Origin: B10-G9 sp963712165
Lineage (GTDB): Bacteria > Chloroflexota > Anaerolineae > Anaerolineales > UBA11858
Length of the DNA stretch: 64,000 nucleotides
Direction: 5' to 3'
NCBI GenBank assembly: GCA_963712165.1
Contig: CAVQGY010000001.1
Coordinates: 434,001-498,000 of the forward strand
The notes under the pieces are model-generated. The model saw nothing but the letters and a program-made list of their open reading frames with translations, ran no database searches and was not told where the DNA came from. Both the position numbers and the translations under genes were made by a program. Shown here one piece after another: positions 61,432 through 64,000 of the stretch; the stretch's first letter is position 1; every line of letters begins with the position of its first letter.

Positions 61432-62691
61432 ATGCCCCCAGTAAACAAAAAATTCGTTGCCCAAAAAGAAAAAGAGGATTTACAGAAACGCATCATAATC
61501 ATCAGCACCATCGCTGTCTTAGCTATTGTCTTTGGGTTGGTTGTCTACGGCGTACTGGACCGTTATGTCTTTACACCTAAACAGACAATACTATCCTTGG
61601 AAGGTGAACAAATTAAAGCAGATTATTTTGAACAGCAAGTTCGTTGGCAGAGGCGAAGCCGGATCATTGAAATCGACCAGATCCTGATGACTGTCCAGCA
61701 ATTAGGTGCTACACCAGAGATCTTTGCTTATTTTGAGGATCAACTGATGTTATCGATCACACAATTGGACCAACCGCTTCTCATCGGTCAAGAAGTCCTT
61801 CAGACCCTTTCCCAGGAACTCATCCTGCGTGTTGAGGCTAAAGAGCTGGGCATAAAGCTCGATAATGACCAAATAGACACTGAAATCCAGCTGGCTTTTG
61901 GCTACTTTGCCGATGGTACCCCTACTCCAGCAGTGACACAGGCCCCACCAGAACCAACAGAAGCAGAACAAGATGATCTCGATACTTCAGATGAGGGAGG
62001 TTCCCCAGACCCCACCGCTACACCGCTTCTCGTACCGACCGAATACACCGAGGAGCTATTTCTCAGTAATTACCAGGGGTTCGTGGACAGTATCAAGAGC
62101 GATGGGATCAAAGAATCAACCATCCGGGATGTCATCACCATGGTTCTTCTGCGGCTGGAAATTCGAAATGCTGTAACCAGCGATGTCGAACAAAACCAGG
62201 AGCAAGTTTGGATCCAGCATATCTTACTGAGTGACGAAGAAACAGCGCTTGAGGTCCTGGACAGATTGGCTGAAGATGAGCTCTTTGATGATCTGGCCGC
62301 TGAGTATTCTTTTGATCAATCCAATGCTGATATCGGAGGAGATCTGGGATGGTTCAGCCGGGGGCAAATGGTGCCAGCTTTTGAGGATGCAGCCTTTGCC
62401 TTGGAAGTAGGAGAGATCAGCGATCCAGTTCAGACAGATTTTGGTTGGCATATCCTCAAATCCAATGGAAAAGAGGACCGGCTGCTGGATAATAACGCAT
62501 ACGAGCAGTTGCGGGATCAGGCATTCTATGATTGGCTGGCGGAGAAAGAAGCCCAATATTCACCAGAAATTGCTGAGAATTGGACGAAATACGTACCCTC
62601 TGAACCCTCATTGCCGCCTAACTACCTGGCCCTGATCCAGACCTTAGCCCAACCTCAATCCGTACTTCCTACTATTGGCCCTTCAGAATAA
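61432..62691 (+). CDS. Membrane-anchored parvulin-type peptidyl-prolyl isomerase
   Basis: 419 residues. One transmembrane segment near the N-terminus (RIIIISTIAVLAIVFGLVVYGV) places the rest outside the membrane. A SurA-N-like helical domain comes next, interrupted by an acidic Pro/Thr-rich insert (about residues 160-200). The parvulin domain runs from IQHILLSDEETALEVLDRL to FGWHILKSNG, with DLGWFSRGQMVPAFEDAAFAL. It resembles PrsA/SurA-type foldases for exported proteins. 48 bp after rpsR. Confidence 0.9.
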   Translation: MPPVNKKFVAQKEKEDLQKRIIIISTIAVLAIVFGLVVYGVLDRYVFTPKQTILSLEGEQIKADYFEQQVRWQRRSRIIEIDQILMTVQQLGATPEIFAYFEDQLMLSITQLDQPLLIGQEVLQTLSQELILRVEAKELGIKLDNDQIDTEIQLAFGYFADGTPTPAVTQAPPEPTEAEQDDLDTSDEGGSPDPTATPLLVPTEYTEELFLSNYQGFVDSIKSDGIKESTIRDVITMVLLRLEIRNAVTSDVEQNQEQVWIQHILLSDEETALEVLDRLAEDELFDDLAAEYSFDQSNADIGGDLGWFSRGQMVPAFEDAAFALEVGEISDPVQTDFGWHILKSNGKEDRLLDNNAYEQLRDQAFYDWLAEKEAQYSPEIAENWTKYVPSEPSLPPNYLALIQTLAQPQSVLPTIGPSE

Positions 62692-62703
62692 ACTAGTATT
62701 ATA

Positions 62704-62738
62704 AAAAAAACCCCGCTGAAAATCAGCGGGGTTTTTTT
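62704..62738. terminator. Strong bidirectional terminator
   Basis: A 16-bp perfect stem (62704-62719 with 62723-62738, core CCCCGCTGA) with loop AAA. It has A and T runs on both sides, so it ends both the foldase gene (plus) and rph (minus), whose stop codon touches it. Confidence 0.92.
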
Positions 62739-63454
62739 CACTTAATATACTCTTCCATGGATTTTATCAATTCCCGGATTCCTTTTTCAGCTAGATCCAG
62801 CATCTGATCGAGATCTCCGCGTGAAAATACTGTCCCCTCAGCAGTCCCCTGGACTTCGATGAAATCTCCCTCGCTATTCATGACAATATTAAGATCCGCA
62901 TCGGCGCGAGAATCCTCCTGGTAGTTTAGATCGAGCAGGACCCGCTCTTCGATCAACCCCACACTGACCCCTGCCACTGCGGGAAGGAACACACCTGGGG
63001 GCACTTCACCTTTCTTGACCAGATCATTGATCGCCAGCACCAGCGCCAGGTAACCGCCAGTGATGGCTGCCGTCCTGGTTCCGCCATCTGCCTGAATCAC
63101 GTCACAATCCACAATAAAACTTCTTTTTCCAAGCAGCTCAAGGTCGAACCCAGCCCGGAGTGACCGGCCTATGAGTCGTTTGATCTCCTGGGTGCGTCCG
63201 CTGAAACCCCGGGTCTCCCTTTGAACTCGTGAGGTCGTGGACCGGGGCAGCAGGGAATACTCAGCCGTAATCCATCCTCGGGTGGAGTCAGCTGAATCCA
63301 TCCAGGGTGGCACTGTATTTTCGAGGCTGACGTTGCACAGCACCCTGGTTTTACCGAGCGTGATCAGTACTGAGCCTTCGGGGTATTCCACAAAACCCGG
63401 CGTAAAATCCACCGGCCTGAGTTGATCGTCCTTACGGCTGTCTATCCTCGTCAT
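62738..63454 (-). CDS. rph: Ribonuclease PH
   Basis: 238 residues. Phosphorolytic 3' exoribonuclease that trims tRNA ends. Visible are R3xDxRKDDQLRPV at the start, EYSLLPRSTTSRVQRE, GRTQEIKRLIGRSLRAGFDLELLG and CDVIQADGGTRTAAITGGYLAL with the catalytic Asp. Full length. It lies 35 bp downstream of the ABC ATPase gene on the same strand. Confidence 0.95.
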   Translation of the reverse strand: MTRIDSRKDDQLRPVDFTPGFVEYPEGSVLITLGKTRVLCNVSLENTVPPWMDSADSTRGWITAEYSLLPRSTTSRVQRETRGFSGRTQEIKRLIGRSLRAGFDLELLGKRSFIVDCDVIQADGGTRTAAITGGYLALVLAINDLVKKGEVPPGVFLPAVAGVSVGLIEERVLLDLNYQEDSRADADLNIVMNSEGDFIEVQGTAEGTVFSRGDLDQMLDLAEKGIRELIKSMEEYIK

Positions 63455-63489
63455 ATGCGAATTCTCAACGCTAATAGGGATCCAGTAAT

Positions 63490-63828
63490 CTAATGTTCCA
63501 GGATCTGACTGAGGAAGAGTTTGGTCCGGTCATGTTGGGGGTTATTGAACAGCCCATCGGGCGTAGTGTGTTCGACAACCTTTCCAAAATCCATGAATAC
63601 AACCTCATCGGCAGCAGACCGCACAAAACCCATTTCGTGGGAGACACAGACCATGGTCATCCCTTCTTGGGCCAAGTCCAGCATCACATCCAGGACCTCT
63701 TTGATCATTTCCGGATCAAGGGCACTGGTCGGCTCATCAAAAAGCATGATCTTGGGATTCATCGCCAGAGCCCGGGCTATTGCCACTCGCTGCTGCTGGC
63801 CGCCAGACAGGTTGGAAGGGAAAGGCAT
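63490..63828 (-). CDS. C-terminal part of polar amino acid ABC transporter ATPase (GlnQ-like), frameshifted
   Basis: 112 residues holding the signature NLSGGQQQRVAIARALAM, Walker B IMLFDEPTSALDP, the H-loop VCVSHEMGFVRSAADEVVFMDFGKVVE and the typical GlnQ/ArtP end (NPQHDRTKLFLSQIL). The start at 63828 is artificial: the preceding part of the same domain is in the next frame. Removing one C from a CCC run near 63826 would join EKADAF to PSNLSGGQ. Either a pseudogene or a sequence error. Confidence 0.8.
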   Translation of the reverse strand: MPFPSNLSGGQQQRVAIARALAMNPKIMLFDEPTSALDPEMIKEVLDVMLDLAQEGMTMVCVSHEMGFVRSAADEVVFMDFGKVVEHTTPDGLFNNPQHDRTKLFLSQILEH

Positions 63829-64000
63829 CCGCTTTTTCAGGGATACCGACTCGCTTTAATTGATCCATAGCTATGGATTTGGCCTCTTCCTTGGATCGAC
63901 CGCGGATGACCTTCTGCGCCAAAGTGACATTATCTATCACAGAAAGATGAGGGAATAGATTGAATAACTGGAATACCATCCCGATCTCCGCCCGGATCTC
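63737..64000 (-). CDS. Middle part of the same ABC ATPase, cut by the right window edge
   Basis: The frame is open to position 64000. It reads IRAEIGMVFQLFNLFPHLSVIDNVTL, the Q-loop region of GlnQ-type ATPases, and continues to RVGIPEKADAFP, after which it leaves the correct frame near 63826 and ends at 63737 in unrelated residues. The Walker A part would lie beyond the window. Confidence 0.75.
   Translation of the reverse strand, partial: EIRAEIGMVFQLFNLFPHLSVIDNVTLAQKVIRGRSKEEAKSIAMDQLKRVGIPEKADAFPFQPVWRPAAASGNSPGSGDESQDHAF

Overview
This window reads as a single stretch of chromosome from a free-living bacterium of moderate GC content. The gene content points to the phylum Chloroflexota, probably an Anaerolineae-type anaerobe. 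This is an inference from style: secreted and membrane proteins with Thr-Pro-rich linkers, paired L,D-transpeptidases, a pyrophosphate-type phosphofructokinase, an AMMECR1 protein, a MoeA fused to a periplasmic-binding-like domain, and an SUF-only Fe-S system with SufU. No rRNA gene is present to confirm it.

Layout. 1-3.2 kb: a TPR protein cut by the left edge and a gingipain-like (C25, caspase-fold) protein. 3.2-9.0 kb (minus strand): a cyclase-like/AAA regulator, the MoeA fusion, a PPi-type phosphofructokinase and a small helix-hairpin-helix membrane protein. 9.2-11.3 kb: a membrane endonuclease/exonuclease/phosphatase gene broken by a frameshift, then tRNA-Gly(CCC) with its own promoter and terminator. 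11.4-17.2 kb: an orphan response regulator, then argF, alanine dehydrogenase, a CoA-transferase and pyruvate kinase. 17.2-25.9 kb: a protein resembling a DNA methylase that has lost its motifs, a class A penicillin-binding protein, a glycosidase-like protein and AMMECR1. 26-30.2 kb: a cell-wall group (amidase and two L,D-transpeptidases), an unknown protein and a thioredoxin-TPR (CnoX-like) protein.

30.3-36.15 kb is the most unusual part. An intact tRNA-Leu(TAA) is followed 5.77 kb later by an exact 54-bp copy of its 3' part. Just inside each end lies a pair of related decamers repeated with an 11-bp period, as expected of integrase arm sites. The enclosed DNA carries two overlapping genes, a large Asp-box beta-propeller membrane protein and a pentaheme c-type cytochrome lipoprotein, and no integrase. 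It looks like an integrase-less island (CIME-like) delivering a redox module.

36.4-42.5 kb: three consecutive signalling genes (PAS/GAF protein without output domain, a histidine-kinase-like protein that lacks the phospho-accepting His, and a diguanylate cyclase). 42.5-53.2 kb: housekeeping genes (fmt, a histidine phosphatase, panE-like; on the minus strand ruvB-DUF2905-queA-EamA-pyrimidine phosphorylase; upp; a Ser/Thr kinase with tpiA). 53.4-60.1 kb: a full SUF operon (sufC-B-D-small gene-S-U) with divergent sufR and sufT, and readable divergent promoters around an AT-rich palindromic region. 60.3-62.7 kb: rpsF-ssb-rpsR and a parvulin-type foldase. 62.7-64 kb: rph and an amino-acid ABC ATPase that is frameshifted and cut by the right edge.
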